A stretch of 64,000 bases of DNA from Actinomycetes bacterium (GCA_021796535.1 JAKABW010000009.1:1-64000); one strand, 5' to 3'. Shown: positions 25,163-34,744, numbered from the stretch's first letter. The notes: generated by a model not told the origin, from the letters alone. Translations and numbers: made by a program.

Positions 25163-25627
25163 ATGTATACAATAGCAAAAGAGAGTAGCCGGTTTCTTGT
25201 TTCGTCTTCCAGAGAAATAGCGGCTCCCAGGCATATAATTTTTGAGATTCTGACGGATCCAACCAAACACCCTATTTTAGACGGCGAGACGACGGTAAAA
25301 AGTTTCATTTCCGGCGAACGGTTGCGACTGGGAACAAAATTCTCCATGTCAATGAAAATGTGGGCACCGTACCACATAACCAATACTGTAGTCGAATATG
25401 AAGAAAACTCCCTCATCGCTTGGCGTCACTTTTTTGGCCACAGGTGGAGATACCGGCTGGAAGAGATAGACGAACAGCATACGCTTGTCATAGAAACTTT
25501 TGATTACTCCACCGCCAAATCGCCGTTCGGTATCAAACTTATGGGGTTTCCCGAGAAGAACCTGGAAAACATCCGACGGACTTTAGAAAGACTGGCTGCA
25601 CTCGCGGAGAACTCGGTCTCCCAATAA
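25163..25627 (+). CDS. SRPBCC (polyketide cyclase/START-like) family protein
   Basis: The 154-residue product has the single-domain helix-grip fold of the SRPBCC superfamily: SSREIAAPRHIIFEILTDP, then alternating strands and a long C-terminal helix (NIRRTLERLAALAE). Such proteins bind small hydrophobic ligands; no function can be assigned. Start at ATG 25163 gives the usual family N terminus; the frame opens 24 codons earlier but that part overlaps the divergent regulator promoter region. No Shine-Dalgarno is seen. Confidence 0.78.
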   Translation: MYTIAKESSRFLVSSSREIAAPRHIIFEILTDPTKHPILDGETTVKSFISGERLRLGTKFSMSMKMWAPYHITNTVVEYEENSLIAWRHFFGHRWRYRLEEIDEQHTLVIETFDYSTAKSPFGIKLMGFPEKNLENIRRTLERLAALAENSVSQ

Positions 25628-25756
25628 AAGTCTTGGGCGAATCAAATCGGATGCAAAAAATTATTTGCGCCCAAAACAATTAAAGTTCCTTTTCGGACTC
25701 TATACTCATATTGTTGGGTGTAACACCACGCAATTTATGATTGATAAACGGATGCC

Positions 25757-26581
25757 ATGCCCGAAACAACGGAGTTTACCCTTAAAAAAAGCAAGCGGGC
25801 CAAACATATACGCCTCACCATAAGCAGCACCGGTCAATTGGTAATAGTCGTACCCTACACGTTTAATTTGGATTATCTGCCGACAATTTTGGAAAGAAAA
25901 AAGTCCTGGATCGAAAAATCCTTGCGTGACTTCCGGCAACAGGACAGAGAGGCTTTATCCGGCCGGACAATCCCGGAAACCATAGAACTAAAGGCAATCG
26001 ATACCGTGATCCGGGTAGAAATAGCGGAGACCGCAGATCCTTTTTTGTCATATTTAGAGACCCAAAACCGCCTTTTCCCGCTAACCGCAAAACCTCAAGA
26101 CAGCTCCTCTTCGCCTCACGGCCGGCCGGCCACCGGACATAAAATAAAAGTCAAAGAATTGCCGGACAATATCTTATTAATTACCGCATCGGATACTGCC
26201 TCGGAAGAGATCTTGGCAAAAATCAACTCCTGGCTGGCCGCAAAAGCCAGACACATATTGGTTCCCTGGCTGCTTGCCTTGGCTGACGAACGAGGTATCG
26301 ACGTAAAATCTGTTTCCATTCGCTCGCAACAGACACGGTGGGGAAGTTGCAGTACTTCTGGTAGAATTAGTCTAAATAAAACTCTGTTATTTTTACCTCC
26401 TGTATTGGTAAATCATATTATGTTACATGAATTATGTCATTTAAAAGAAATGAATCACTCAAAACGGTTTTGGGATTTGCTGGAGCAGGAAGACAAAAAT
26501 ACGCAGCTGGCAAAATCTCAATTAAAAAAGGGGTGGCAACTCGTACCTTACTGGGCCATAGGCAGTCCTTATGGCGGGTAG
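25757..26581 (+). CDS. YgjP-like M48-type metallopeptidase (DUF45)
   Basis: The 274-residue cytoplasmic zinc protease relative has the family's layout: an N-terminal beta region (KSKRAKHIRLTIS), RSQQTRWGSCSTSGRISLNK, and the zinc-binding HExxH helix MLHELCHLKEMNHS with a downstream FWDLL segment. The role of the family is unclear; it often sits with type I restriction or housekeeping genes. Here it is alone between SRPBCC and lepB. A short GC-poor patch at 26350-26450 within the gene uses more A/T-ending codons than its flanks. Confidence 0.85.
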   Translation: MPETTEFTLKKSKRAKHIRLTISSTGQLVIVVPYTFNLDYLPTILERKKSWIEKSLRDFRQQDREALSGRTIPETIELKAIDTVIRVEIAETADPFLSYLETQNRLFPLTAKPQDSSSSPHGRPATGHKIKVKELPDNILLITASDTASEEILAKINSWLAAKARHILVPWLLALADERGIDVKSVSIRSQQTRWGSCSTSGRISLNKTLLFLPPVLVNHIMLHELCHLKEMNHSKRFWDLLEQEDKNTQLAKSQLKKGWQLVPYWAIGSPYGG

Positions 26582-26702
26582 ACTTTTTTGCCTATTTTTG
26601 AGATGTTATTAATGCTATCGTATGACATTGCTTATATTTACCGGCCCGACCGCCGAAAAGCCCCACTTTTTATTATCATAGATAGCGCCATGGAGAAACC
26701 AA

Positions 26703-27398
26703 ATGACTGACAGTAACGCATCCGGTCACAGCGAGTCCGACTTCGGTTTTTTAAGCAATGCAGCCGTTGAATCACCGACCCTTGGCGACGAGCCGCTTGT
26801 TCGGCAGAGCACTCCGGAAAACACCCGGTCAAACAAAAGGTCGGCCCCCGCAAAAAAGCAAAAGCGCCTCAAAAGATTGCTGACGGAATGGGTAATAGTT
26901 ATTTTCGTGGCAGCCACAGTTGCTTTTTTGACCAGGACTTTTGTGCTGCAGACGTTTTTTATACCATCCGGGTCAATGACACCGACTTTACAGGTCGGGG
27001 ACCGTATTTTGGTCAACAAAATTTACGGGACCATCCATACGGGCGACATAGTGGTTTTCAGAAGAGCCTCAGGCGACCCTCAGGTACAGTATCAGGACTT
27101 GGTGAAAAGAGTGATCGGTTTGCCGGGACAAAAAGTAATCTGGGATGGGAATAACATATTGATCAACGGAAAGCCGTTGCCTCAGCCGTGGCTGCCCACC
27201 CTGACCGGCATATGCGCCACCGTTCCCCATACTTCGGGATCTCTTGTGGTTCCCAAAAACGAATATTTCGTCATGGGCGACTGCCGGGGCGACTCTTACG
27301 ATTCCCGTTACTGGGGGCCGGTTCCAAAGTCCCATATCGTAGGTAAAGTGGTTGCCATAATTTGGCGACACGGCTCTCCTTATTTTCACTGGTTTTAA
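26703..27398 (+). CDS. lepB: signal peptidase I
   Basis: The 231-residue membrane serine protease removes Sec and Tat signal peptides. One transmembrane helix (about residues 62-84) follows a basic N-terminal tail. Box B FIPSGSMTPTL contains the catalytic Ser, box D QDLVKRVIGLPGQ the catalytic Lys, and box E GDCRGDSYDSRYWGPV is present. The ATG lies 6-7 nt after GGAG. It would process the several signal-peptide proteins encoded in this window. Confidence 0.95.
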   Translation: MTDSNASGHSESDFGFLSNAAVESPTLGDEPLVRQSTPENTRSNKRSAPAKKQKRLKRLLTEWVIVIFVAATVAFLTRTFVLQTFFIPSGSMTPTLQVGDRILVNKIYGTIHTGDIVVFRRASGDPQVQYQDLVKRVIGLPGQKVIWDGNNILINGKPLPQPWLPTLTGICATVPHTSGSLVVPKNEYFVMGDCRGDSYDSRYWGPVPKSHIVGKVVAIIWRHGSPYFHWF

Positions 27399-27467
27399 GA
27401 TTTTTTATTGCCTGCAATTGCAAAATCTGTAAAAAATGGCAAACTTGTATCAGGGAAGGAGAAAATG

Positions 27468-28775
27468 ATGCCCAGAAGTACATCACAGTACAGAACCTCC
27501 GGCAGCTTACTCAAAATATTCTCGGCGATCATTGTACTCGGAGCTGCAGGTTTTATAGCCGTTGCCGTACTGACCAAACACGGCTCATCCGCGGCAAGTA
27601 AGCAGTCGGGAACAGCGACAACGTCAAGCGGCGGCCTCATAACGGCAACCACATTACCCCGCACGAGACATCATGCCGGCGGCAAAAGTGTCGGCAAAAA
27701 TCACAACGGCTCTAAAAGCGGAACGCCGAAGAGTAAAAAAGTACTCTCCCAAAAGGGAAGCTCTCCAAAAGTGACCGGTAACAAATTGTACGTTTTGTCA
27801 GCCAACCCCACAGCCGGTTCCGTCGGTGTCAACCCATTGGCACCCATTGAAATCACTTTTTCACAGCCCCTCTCGCCCGCCTCGGGAACTCCTACCGTTA
27901 CACCGGCAACGGCCGGCTCTTGGAAAATCAACGGCAACAAAGCTGTCTTTACCCCCACCGTACCGTTTATACCTTTAAGCGACATCACGGTATCCGTCAA
28001 AAACGGCCTGACCCCCATTCTGTCCTCGACGGGAAACAGTCTTTCGTCCAACTTTACTCTTTCCTTTAAAATCAAAACAGGTTCCGTCATGCGCATACAG
28101 GAGTTATTGTCGCTTCTCCGCTATTCCCCGTTGTCTTTTGCCTACAACGGTACCCCCGTAAACCCGACGGACGAAACCGCTCAAATAAAAGCTTTCTACA
28201 ATCCCCCGGCAGGGAAATTTACGTGGAACCAGACCACGTGGCCGTCCGAACTCATGCAATTGTGGCAACCGGACAATTATAACGTCATGACCAGAGGTTT
28301 GGTAATGGAGTTTCAAGCCGATCACAGTTTATTGGTAAACGGAAAGTTGACTGCCGGCCTCTTCAACGACCTTCTCCAGGCCATGATCAATAACGATGTT
28401 AATACCGGGGGCTATAACTACGCTTTGGTAAATAAAACTCCTCCGGAAAATCTTACCGTTTACCACAACGGAAAAGCCGTAATCACCACTCAAGCCAATA
28501 CCGGCATAGCGGCCGATCCCACTATCGACGGCACGTATCCGGTATTTGCCAAGTACAGATACCAGGTTATGCACGGTACAAATCCCAATGGATCACATTA
28601 CTCCGACCCGGTCCAATTCGTTTCCTATTTCGACGGGGGAGAAGCCGTGCATTACATGCCGCGGGCATATTACGGAATTCCGCAAAGCTTGGGCTGCGTG
28701 GAATTGCCGTTTTCTACGGCGTCACAGGTTTGGCCGTGGCTTGCCTACGGAACACTGGTGACCATTATCAACTGA
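27468..28775 (+). CDS. L,D-transpeptidase (YkuD) with Ig-like domain
   Basis: The product is 435 residues from ATG 27468 (GGAG six bases upstream; ATG 27465 also possible). An N-terminal transmembrane anchor is followed by a Ser/Gly/Lys-rich linker, a Big_5-type Ig-like domain (SANPTAGSVGVNP to ISVK-like region, about residues 108-200), a peptidoglycan-binding-like middle part and a C-terminal YkuD domain. The catalytic motif is SLGCVELP instead of the usual SHGCIRM; His and Cys remain (VHYMPRAYYG ... GC). It would make 3-3 cross-links in peptidoglycan, as Ldt enzymes of mycobacteria do. Confidence 0.83.
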   Translation: MPRSTSQYRTSGSLLKIFSAIIVLGAAGFIAVAVLTKHGSSAASKQSGTATTSSGGLITATTLPRTRHHAGGKSVGKNHNGSKSGTPKSKKVLSQKGSSPKVTGNKLYVLSANPTAGSVGVNPLAPIEITFSQPLSPASGTPTVTPATAGSWKINGNKAVFTPTVPFIPLSDITVSVKNGLTPILSSTGNSLSSNFTLSFKIKTGSVMRIQELLSLLRYSPLSFAYNGTPVNPTDETAQIKAFYNPPAGKFTWNQTTWPSELMQLWQPDNYNVMTRGLVMEFQADHSLLVNGKLTAGLFNDLLQAMINNDVNTGGYNYALVNKTPPENLTVYHNGKAVITTQANTGIAADPTIDGTYPVFAKYRYQVMHGTNPNGSHYSDPVQFVSYFDGGEAVHYMPRAYYGIPQSLGCVELPFSTASQVWPWLAYGTLVTIIN

Positions 28776-28788
28776 CTCTGCGTCAAAA

Positions 28789-30165
28789 TTATATTTTCGC
28801 TATATTGCCAAACCGCGCATGGTTGGGAGCGAAGGAAAGCTCCACGACACCCGTCGGGCCGTTTCTGTGTTTGGCTATGATAACCTCCGCCGTGCCTTTA
28901 TCGACCGAGTCGGCATGATACACTTCATCGCGATAGATAAACATCACGACATCGGCATCCTGCTCGATTGCGCCGGATTCCCTCAGGTCGGACAACATGG
29001 GACGTTTGTCGGTTCTCGCTTCCAAGTTTCTTGAAAGCTGACTCAAAGCCACTACCGGAATATTTAGCTCACGGGCCAATATCTTCAAGCCTCTGCTGAT
29101 CTCGGATATTTCCACTTGCCTGTTTTCTGCGTTATTTCTCCCCGTCATCAACTGCAGGTAGTCGACTATCACCAGCGAAAGATCCGTCCTTGATTTGATT
29201 CTTCTGGCCTTTGCCCTGATATCCATTATCGTCACATTGGGGTTGTCGTCTATATACAGCGGGGCGTCGCTCAAGCGTCCTATCGCCTGATTAATTTTTC
29301 CGAAATCGTCTTGCGTTAAACGCCCGCTTCGCATTCGGCCCGCATCAACCCTTGCTTCGGCGGCCAGCACTCTCTGTGCTATTTCCAAATGACTCATTTC
29401 CAGCGAAAAAAACAAAACCTTTTCGCCGTGTATGGCTGCATGGGCGGCTATGCCGAGCGCAAAAGCCGTTTTGCCCATAGAGGGCCTCGCTCCGACAACA
29501 ACCAAGTTGGAGGACTGTAAACCGGCCAAATGCTCATCCAAATCGACATAACCGCTCGGTATGCCGGTAATGCCTTCGGTCCTGCCGGCCAATTCTTCCA
29601 GCCTGTCCAAACTGCGGCTCAGCAGTTCGTTTAAGTCGACTATCGTATCCGTTGAACGCCTCTCGGCCACGTTAAAAACCAACGATTCGGCTTTGTCAAG
29701 CGCTTCCGTCACGTCGGTGGGCAGGCTGTAGCCTATATCGGCAATTTCATTGGCCACGCCTATAAGCTTCCGCAACAAAGCGTTCTCTTCTACAATTTTG
29801 GCGTAATAAGGTGCCGAAGAAATGGCCGGCACCGCCGCCTGTAAGGAGATGACCTCGGCTTGTCCTCCGGCTTCTTCCAATAAATTATTGCGCCGCAACT
29901 CTTCCGCAACCGTTATGGCGTCAGCCGGATCTCCTTTGGCATAAAGGGATGTGATGGCTTCAAAAACAAGTTTGTGAGAAGGCTTGTAGAAATCGGATGC
30001 GCCACACATTTCCAATGCGGCCGCCGTTGCGTCCCTCGACAACAGCATTGCCCCCAGAAGAGACTCTTCCGCATCCAAGTTATACGGCGGAATCCTTGGC
30101 GCAGCAGGATCGGATTTTCCCATGTCATCGGATCTCATTGGAGATTCCTTATATGATTGAGGCAT
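28789..30165 (-). CDS. dnaB: replicative DNA helicase DnaB
   Basis: The 458-residue hexameric fork helicase has an N-terminal primase-interaction domain (NLDAEESLLGAMLLS), then the RecA-like motor with Walker A GARPSMGKTAFAL, Walker B LVIVDYLQLM and the arginine finger/sensor region LSQLSRNLEARTDKRP. No intein interrupts the motor, unlike the M. tuberculosis gene. The ATG at 30165 has TAAGAT 7 nt upstream, so it may be leaderless. It is the last gene of the rpsF-ssb-rpsR-rplI block, but 146 bp and its own promoter separate it from rplI. Confidence 0.96.
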   Translation of the reverse strand: MPQSYKESPMRSDDMGKSDPAAPRIPPYNLDAEESLLGAMLLSRDATAAALEMCGASDFYKPSHKLVFEAITSLYAKGDPADAITVAEELRRNNLLEEAGGQAEVISLQAAVPAISSAPYYAKIVEENALLRKLIGVANEIADIGYSLPTDVTEALDKAESLVFNVAERRSTDTIVDLNELLSRSLDRLEELAGRTEGITGIPSGYVDLDEHLAGLQSSNLVVVGARPSMGKTAFALGIAAHAAIHGEKVLFFSLEMSHLEIAQRVLAAEARVDAGRMRSGRLTQDDFGKINQAIGRLSDAPLYIDDNPNVTIMDIRAKARRIKSRTDLSLVIVDYLQLMTGRNNAENRQVEISEISRGLKILARELNIPVVALSQLSRNLEARTDKRPMLSDLRESGAIEQDADVVMFIYRDEVYHADSVDKGTAEVIIAKHRNGPTGVVELSFAPNHARFGNIAKI

Positions 30166-30172
30166 AGAGATA

Positions 30173-30178
30173 ATCTTA
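30173..30178 (-). promoter_or_regulatory. -10 box TAAGAT, leaderless start of dnaB
   Basis: TAAGAT on the minus strand, seven bases upstream of the dnaB ATG. Confidence 0.5.
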
Positions 30179-30311
30179 TAGGCCTTTGGGCTTCCGAAAA
30201 TGGGTTCAAAGGCCTATTAATTATTCCCCGTACGAAGAACCGGAGTTCTTTGCCTATAAAGTGAACAGAGGAGCCTCTTTGCTCTATAAATTTTATGACA
30301 GGAACAAAACT

Positions 30312-30758
30312 TTATTCCGACTCCACGTTGACCGTAATCGGGAATTCCACGTCTGTGTGGAGACGTACCGTTATCCGATGTGTCCCCAACGACTTGATCG
30401 GCTCCGAAGGGAGCACTTTATGCCTGTCGATGTCTATGCCTGTCTGCTGTAAAACAGCCTGCAGGATATCGTGGTGCGTAACCGATCCGAACAAACGCCC
30501 TTCCGTACCGGAACGCGCCTGTATCGCGATTATTTTCGGCACCAATTGCTGGGCAACGACTTCCGCCGCTTCCCTGTCTTTGTGATCCTTCAAATCCCTG
30601 CTTTTCCGCATGGCGGCTGCCTGTGCGGTAATGCCTGCGGTGGCCTTTAAAGCGGTCTTATGAGGCAACAAATAATTTCTGGCATATCCGTCGGGAACAT
30701 CCACGATATCCCCGCGCTTGCCGATACCCGACATGTCTTTACGCAAAACTACTTTCAT
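30312..30758 (-). CDS. rplI: 50S ribosomal protein L9
   Basis: The 148-residue two-domain protein has the L9 signature [22 protein letters not shown] in its N-terminal domain, a long connecting helix, and a C-terminal domain ([15 protein letters not shown]). It binds 23S rRNA near the L1 stalk. Its ATG overlaps the rpsR stop by 4 nt (ATGA), so the two are coupled. Confidence 0.97.
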   Translation of the reverse strand: MKVVLRKDMSGIGKRGDIVDVPDGYARNYLLPHKTALKATAGITAQAAAMRKSRDLKDHKDREAAEVVAQQLVPKIIAIQARSGTEGRLFGSVTHHDILQAVLQQTGIDIDRHKVLPSEPIKSLGTHRITVRLHTDVEFPITVNVESE

Positions 30759-31180
30759 TCTTCATCACCCGCGGAATCAGCTTCGGCCGTAACCAAAGTC
30801 AACAACTCTTCCATTTCTCCTTCGGCTTCTTCATTTTCTGCCGGAGCCCATCTGTCAACGTTTTCTTCTCTCGAAGGCCTGTTGCCGGAACGTTCGTTGG
30901 TCGTTCGCTGCGTATAAGGCAGCAGGGCCAACTCCCTGGAAAGCTTGATCGCCATTGCCACGTCGCGTTGGTGCTGGGTACAGTTTCCCGAAACGCGCCT
31001 GGAACGTATTTTCCCTCTGTCTGATATAAACTTGCGCAACACATTAACCGCTTTGTAGTCTATGTGGTTGATGTCCCCCCGGCAGAAGGCACAAACCTTT
31101 TTGCGGATTTTACGGGTACTTTCTTTTGGTGCCCGCTTCGTAGCCGTACTGCTACGGTCTCTGTCATTATTTCTTGCCAC
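30755..31180 (-). CDS. rpsR: 30S ribosomal protein S18 with acidic C-terminal extension
   Basis: Residues about 20-95 are a normal S18: [18 protein letters not shown], then [20 protein letters not shown] with a second Cys/His pair (CTQHQR), which together give a zinc-binding CxxC...CxxH-type pattern. The protein is 141 residues, against a usual 75-90. The extra 45 residues (after LPYTQ) are Glu-rich and include [14 protein letters not shown]-like acidic runs. This tail is unusual for an RNA-binding protein. It lies 2 nt downstream of ssb and overlaps rplI. Confidence 0.94.
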   Translation of the reverse strand: MARNNDRDRSSTATKRAPKESTRKIRKKVCAFCRGDINHIDYKAVNVLRKFISDRGKIRSRRVSGNCTQHQRDVAMAIKLSRELALLPYTQRTTNERSGNRPSREENVDRWAPAENEEAEGEMEELLTLVTAEADSAGDEE

Positions 31181-31182
31181 TT

Positions 31183-31647
31183 TTAAAACGGCTCCTCTTC
31201 TTCAGTGTAAGGCGGGGGTTCGGACTCAGGCCTGTACTTACTTTCCGCTTGTCCGGCGGAGGCATAGTCCCCTCCCGTACCCCTTCTTTCATTTCTAACA
31301 ATTTGGCAGGTTGCCCAACGTAAACTCGGTCCGAGTTCATCGGCTATAACCTCCACCCTTGATCGCTTTTCTCCCTCGGGTGTCTCCCAGCTGCGCTGCT
31401 CAAGTCTGCCTGTCACAATCACTCGCGCACCCCTGGAAAGTGTTTCGCTGACGTTTTCCGCCATTTCACGCCAGCAAACAATGTCGAAAAAAGACGCTGC
31501 TTCTTCCCACTCCTGTGTCTGGCGGTTTTGCCAACGTCTGTTGACCGCCAAACCAAAGGTTGCCGTAGCCTGACCGTTTGGGGTAAATCTAAGTTCCGGA
31601 TCCCTCGTAACGTTACCGACCAAAACAACAGTGTTACCGTTTGTCAT
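31183..31647 (-). CDS. ssb: single-stranded DNA-binding protein
   Basis: The 154-residue product has an N-terminal OB fold ([36 protein letters not shown]) and a disordered tail ending in EEEEPF, the acidic tip that recruits replication and repair partners. It lies between rpsF and rpsR, as in most bacteria, in one transcript. Confidence 0.96.
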   Translation of the reverse strand: MTNGNTVVLVGNVTRDPELRFTPNGQATATFGLAVNRRWQNRQTQEWEEAASFFDIVCWREMAENVSETLSRGARVIVTGRLEQRSWETPEGEKRSRVEVIADELGPSLRWATCQIVRNERRGTGGDYASAGQAESKYRPESEPPPYTEEEEPF

Positions 31648-31675
31648 TGCAACCCCTTTGCTTTCTTATGTTTGT

Positions 31676-32020
31676 TTAGCTGTTGGACGTTTCCGGGGCT
31701 TTTTTACCCCTGGCTTTAGTCTGTAAGCTTTTGTTTTCCGGCTGTTTTACTATTCTGTGACGAATAACCGCATCGGAAAGACCGAGCATTCTGTCTACTT
31801 CCGCTACCAATGGCGGGTCAGCCGTAAACTCGATGAAAACGTAAACACCTTCTGTTTGGTGGTTGATTTCGTAAGCGAACTGCTTGCGTCCCCAAGTATC
31901 GATGTGGCCTGTCGTGCCACCTTTTTCTTTTATCAGTTCTGAGATACGATCAATGAAGGCTTTTACTTCATCCTCGCTTAACGATACGTTAAAAATAGTT
32001 GCAATTTCGTAAGGCCGCAC
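31676..32020 (-). CDS. rpsF: 30S ribosomal protein S6
   Basis: The 114-residue product has the S6 fold (RPYEIATIFNVSLSED, GHIDTWGRKQFAYEINHQTEG, VYVFIEF, RHRIVK). The GTG at 32020 is chosen because GGAGG lies 8 nt upstream; the open frame reaches an upstream ATG (32050) that would put the ribosome binding site inside the gene. First gene of the rpsF-ssb-rpsR-rplI operon. S6 pairs with S18 on the platform of the 30S subunit. Confidence 0.95.
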   Translation of the reverse strand: MRPYEIATIFNVSLSEDEVKAFIDRISELIKEKGGTTGHIDTWGRKQFAYEINHQTEGVYVFIEFTADPPLVAEVDRMLGLSDAVIRHRIVKQPENKSLQTKARGKKAPETSNS

Positions 32021-32100
32021 TGGGCATTCCTCCTCTGGACCCTTAAACATTTAAGGGACCCCTTTTTATCGGGGCAGGTTAAACTTTAGGGACATTATAG
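32021..32100 (-). promoter_or_regulatory. rpsF operon promoter and structured leader
   Basis: A consensus GCTATAAT -10 box (32100-32095, minus strand) starts a leader of about 68 nt. The leader contains two hairpins: CCCC/GGGG around 32075-32060 and the perfect palindrome CCCTTAAA-TG-TTTAAGGG at 32058-32041, followed by GGAGG and the GTG start. Many bacteria carry an S6:S18-binding autoregulatory RNA in this position; this leader could play that role, but I did not match the known CCG-bulge core. Confidence 0.5.
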
Positions 32101-32208
32101 CTTGAATTTATGTTGGCTGACTAAAAACATACAAAAACGTACACGTAATATTTAGCAGGAATTTATAGGTTCTGCATACCGTTTAACAATACGACTGAGA
32201 CGATGCCC

Positions 32209-32640
32209 TCAAGATTTACGGGGCAGTCTCTTTTTATGTTTCAACGCGGCGCCTTCAAAAGTTCGCATGAGGAAATTCCAATTACAGCAGGTGCAGACTT
32301 CGACTTCATAAAAACTTGCATCGGGCCTTTTGTTCATCATGGACAACAGCTCAAAACCGGGAGCCAAGGGTTTACCGTTGCGGGGCAGCTGTGAGCCGAA
32401 TACAAAGTAGACCAAAACCAACGTAGCATCCTTGCAAATAGGGCAACCGTCGTCCGTCGCCTGTCCTATATTGCTTGCCACTCTCAATAACTCCGGCTGA
32501 GCGTCACAGATATCGGCCTGAGCCACCCTCCCTTTTTCAAAGTCGCGTATCAGAATTTCTCTGGTCAACCTGTATTCGATCCAGGAAGCATTCGCGGCCG
32601 CTGCTTTGTCCGTAAATGACTTGCCGGATGCTTTTTCCAT
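32209..32640 (-). CDS. DUF5318 family protein (zinc-ribbon-like)
   Basis: The 143-residue product is the actinobacteria-specific DUF5318 protein found at this same place in mycobacteria. Features: EYRLTREILIRDFEKGRV, DICDAQPELLRVASNIG, a CPIC pair, VYFVFGSQLP and a C-terminal CTCCNWN pair, so four cysteines in CxxC pairs likely bind zinc. Function unknown. It reads away from the PadR gene on its other side. Confidence 0.88.
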   Translation of the reverse strand: MEKASGKSFTDKAAAANASWIEYRLTREILIRDFEKGRVAQADICDAQPELLRVASNIGQATDDGCPICKDATLVLVYFVFGSQLPRNGKPLAPGFELLSMMNKRPDASFYEVEVCTCCNWNFLMRTFEGAALKHKKRLPRKS

Positions 32641-32793
32641 ATCTAAAAAGGGTACCTGAGATTTTGCCTAAAACGGTCATCATCAAATAAAAATCTTGGA
32701 AACCTTGTCCGTCGGCAAAATCCGCAATCCGGGGTTTATTAATTTAATTTTTAGATATATCGATACGATATGTTGTCAAGACAGAATTTACGC

Positions 32794-32799
32794 TATACT
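32794..32799 (+). promoter_or_regulatory. -10 box TATACT, leaderless start of padR gene
   Basis: GCTATACT with seven bases before the ATG at 32807; TTGTCA 15 bp upstream of the hexamer is a fair -35. Confidence 0.6.
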
Positions 32800-32806
32800 G
32801 GTCACC

Positions 32807-33574
32807 ATGATCGAGCTTGCCATACTTGGACTCCTGAAAGAAGGACCCATGCACGGTTATGATCTGAGAAAGCGTTTAAAAAATGACTTCGGGCCTCTGG
32901 CAAATATCTCCTACGGCTCTTTATACCCTGCCCTGGAAAGGCTGGAAAAAGCCGGTGCCATTACCCAGGTCGGACGTACCGGTCAAAATATAACGGCTCC
33001 GGTTTTCACAACCGGATCTTTGGAAGGCGAAAGAGCTTCCTTTATGGCAAAAAGGGCCACGGCTAAAGCCGTAGCCGCCATCAGCGGTCACAGCACGAGG
33101 GCAAAAAAGGTCTTCACCATAACGGAAAAGGGTGACTTATTGTTCGAAGAGTTGCTCGAGGATCCGGTCAGCCGTGACGATCCGAGGGGATTTAATTTGC
33201 GTTTGGGATTTGCCAAACACCTGAGTCCGACCGCCCGAATCAGAATGCTTGAACGCAGACGCCTGCAATTGATAGACAGGTTTGAAACCAGCAAGAAGAG
33301 CCTGGGCCAACCCCATCGCTTATTGGACGAATACGAACTTGCCATCGCAAAACACTCTTTGGAAATTGTGGCATTGGATCTTCAGTGGGTTGAATCTCTG
33401 CTGGAAAAAGAAAACCTGCGGAATACCTCAAATTCGAACCCGGTCGGCAAAAGCAACACCGCTCCCGGTGAAACCGCACCTATTGAAGATATCCGAGCCG
33501 CCGACAAAGTTGTCAGTGTAAAAAAAGTAAATCAAGAAGCATCTTTTCACCCGCAGGTAGAAACACCTGTTTAA
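32807..33574 (+). CDS. PadR-family transcriptional regulator
   Basis: The product is 255 residues: a winged helix ([43 protein letters not shown]), a dimerising C-terminal helical domain ([30 protein letters not shown]) and a polar tail. An insertion of about 45 residues lies between wing strands. It lies 22 nt upstream of ino1, as Rv0047c lies beside ino1 in M. tuberculosis, so it may control inositol synthesis. The ATG is placed by the -10 box seven bases upstream. Confidence 0.9.
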   Translation: MIELAILGLLKEGPMHGYDLRKRLKNDFGPLANISYGSLYPALERLEKAGAITQVGRTGQNITAPVFTTGSLEGERASFMAKRATAKAVAAISGHSTRAKKVFTITEKGDLLFEELLEDPVSRDDPRGFNLRLGFAKHLSPTARIRMLERRRLQLIDRFETSKKSLGQPHRLLDEYELAIAKHSLEIVALDLQWVESLLEKENLRNTSNSNPVGKSNTAPGETAPIEDIRAADKVVSVKKVNQEASFHPQVETPV

Positions 33575-33596
33575 AGGAGCACCAAGAAAGGAAAGC

Positions 33597-34682
33597 ATGG
33601 AAACAAACCAGAAAAAAATAAAGGTTGCGATAGCCGGTGTCGGAAACTGCGCCAGCGCACTCATCCAGGGGGTTCACTACTACCAGAACGCCAACGCCGA
33701 CGAGCAAGTACCGGGTCTTATGAATGTGGTATTGGGCAATTACCACGTCTCCGACATTGAATTCGTCGCCGCTTTTGATGTCGATTCGACAAAAGTAGGC
33801 GTGGATCTCTCGAAAGCCATCTCTGCCGGTGAAAACAACACTATTCGCTTCAGTGACGTACCGGAACTGTCGGTGGACGTCAAGAGGGGACCCACCCTGG
33901 ACGGTTTGGGCAAGTACTACTCACAAACGATTGAGGAGTCTCCGGTGGAGCCCGTCGATGTGGCCGAAGTTTTGCGAGAAACACAGGCGGACGTATTGGT
34001 GGCATACCTGCCCGTCGGTTCCGAAAACGCACAAAAGTATTACGCCCAGGCTGCCTTGGACGCAAAAGTTGCTTTTGTAAATGCGATACCGGTGTTTATA
34101 GCAAGCGACCCGGTTTGGGCAAAGAAATTTACCGACGCCAATGTCCCGATCATAGGGGACGACATCAAAAGCCAAGTGGGTGCCACTATCCTTCACAGAA
34201 TTTTGGCAAGACTCTTTGAAGACCGCGGTACGGTGCTGGACCGCACTTACCAGCTGAACGTGGGCGGCAATATGGACTTCATGAATATGCTGGAAAGAGA
34301 GCGTTTGGAGTCCAAGAAAATATCCAAGACTCAGGCCGTCACCAGCCAGGTGGATCACGAACTGAAAGCCAAAGATGTTCACATCGGTCCTTCGGATCAC
34401 GTGCCTTGGCTGGAAGACAGAAAATGGGCTTACATCAGAATGGAGGGACGCAACTTCGGCGACGTGCCTCTGAATGTGGAAGTCAAGCTCGAAGTATGGG
34501 ACTCTCCGAACTCAGCCGGAGTTATTATAGATGCCGTACGCTGCGCAAAAATAGCTTTGGACAGAAAAATAGGCGGTCCGCTCACCGGCCCTTCCGCTTA
34601 TTTTATGAAATCTCCGCCCGTACAGTACCACGACGACATAGCGAGACAAATGGTTCAGGATTTCGCCAACGGCACAGACTGA
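33597..34682 (+). CDS. ino1: inositol-3-phosphate synthase
   Basis: The 361-residue cytosolic NAD+-dependent enzyme converts glucose-6-phosphate to 1L-myo-inositol-1-phosphate, the first step to phosphatidylinositol and mycothiol. Seen are the Rossmann loop [61 protein letters not shown] and [12 protein letters not shown]. Length is that of the actinobacterial short form. AAAGGAAAG precedes the ATG, and a strong terminator ends the padR-ino1 unit. Its presence agrees with a mycothiol/PI-making actinobacterium. Confidence 0.96.
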   Translation: METNQKKIKVAIAGVGNCASALIQGVHYYQNANADEQVPGLMNVVLGNYHVSDIEFVAAFDVDSTKVGVDLSKAISAGENNTIRFSDVPELSVDVKRGPTLDGLGKYYSQTIEESPVEPVDVAEVLRETQADVLVAYLPVGSENAQKYYAQAALDAKVAFVNAIPVFIASDPVWAKKFTDANVPIIGDDIKSQVGATILHRILARLFEDRGTVLDRTYQLNVGGNMDFMNMLERERLESKKISKTQAVTSQVDHELKAKDVHIGPSDHVPWLEDRKWAYIRMEGRNFGDVPLNVEVKLEVWDSPNSAGVIIDAVRCAKIALDRKIGGPLTGPSAYFMKSPPVQYHDDIARQMVQDFANGTD

Positions 34683-34695
34683 ATTGCCGTAACGG

Positions 34696-34737
34696 CGGGG
34701 CGGGAACACTGATAAAGGTTCCCGCCCCGTTTTTTTG
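34696..34737 (+). terminator. intrinsic terminator after ino1
   Basis: 12-bp GC-rich stem (CGGGGCGGGAAC / GTTCCCGCCCCG) with a 10-base loop and a seven-T run, lying in the 62-bp gap between the convergent ino1 and pcnA genes. Confidence 0.92.
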
Positions 34738-34744
34738 AAACCGT

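Noticed and set aside
32197-32235. Hairpin GAGAC...GTCTC followed by TTTTT at the end of the DUF5318 gene
   Set aside because: T run is on the plus strand while the gene is on the minus strand and no plus-strand transcript ends here.
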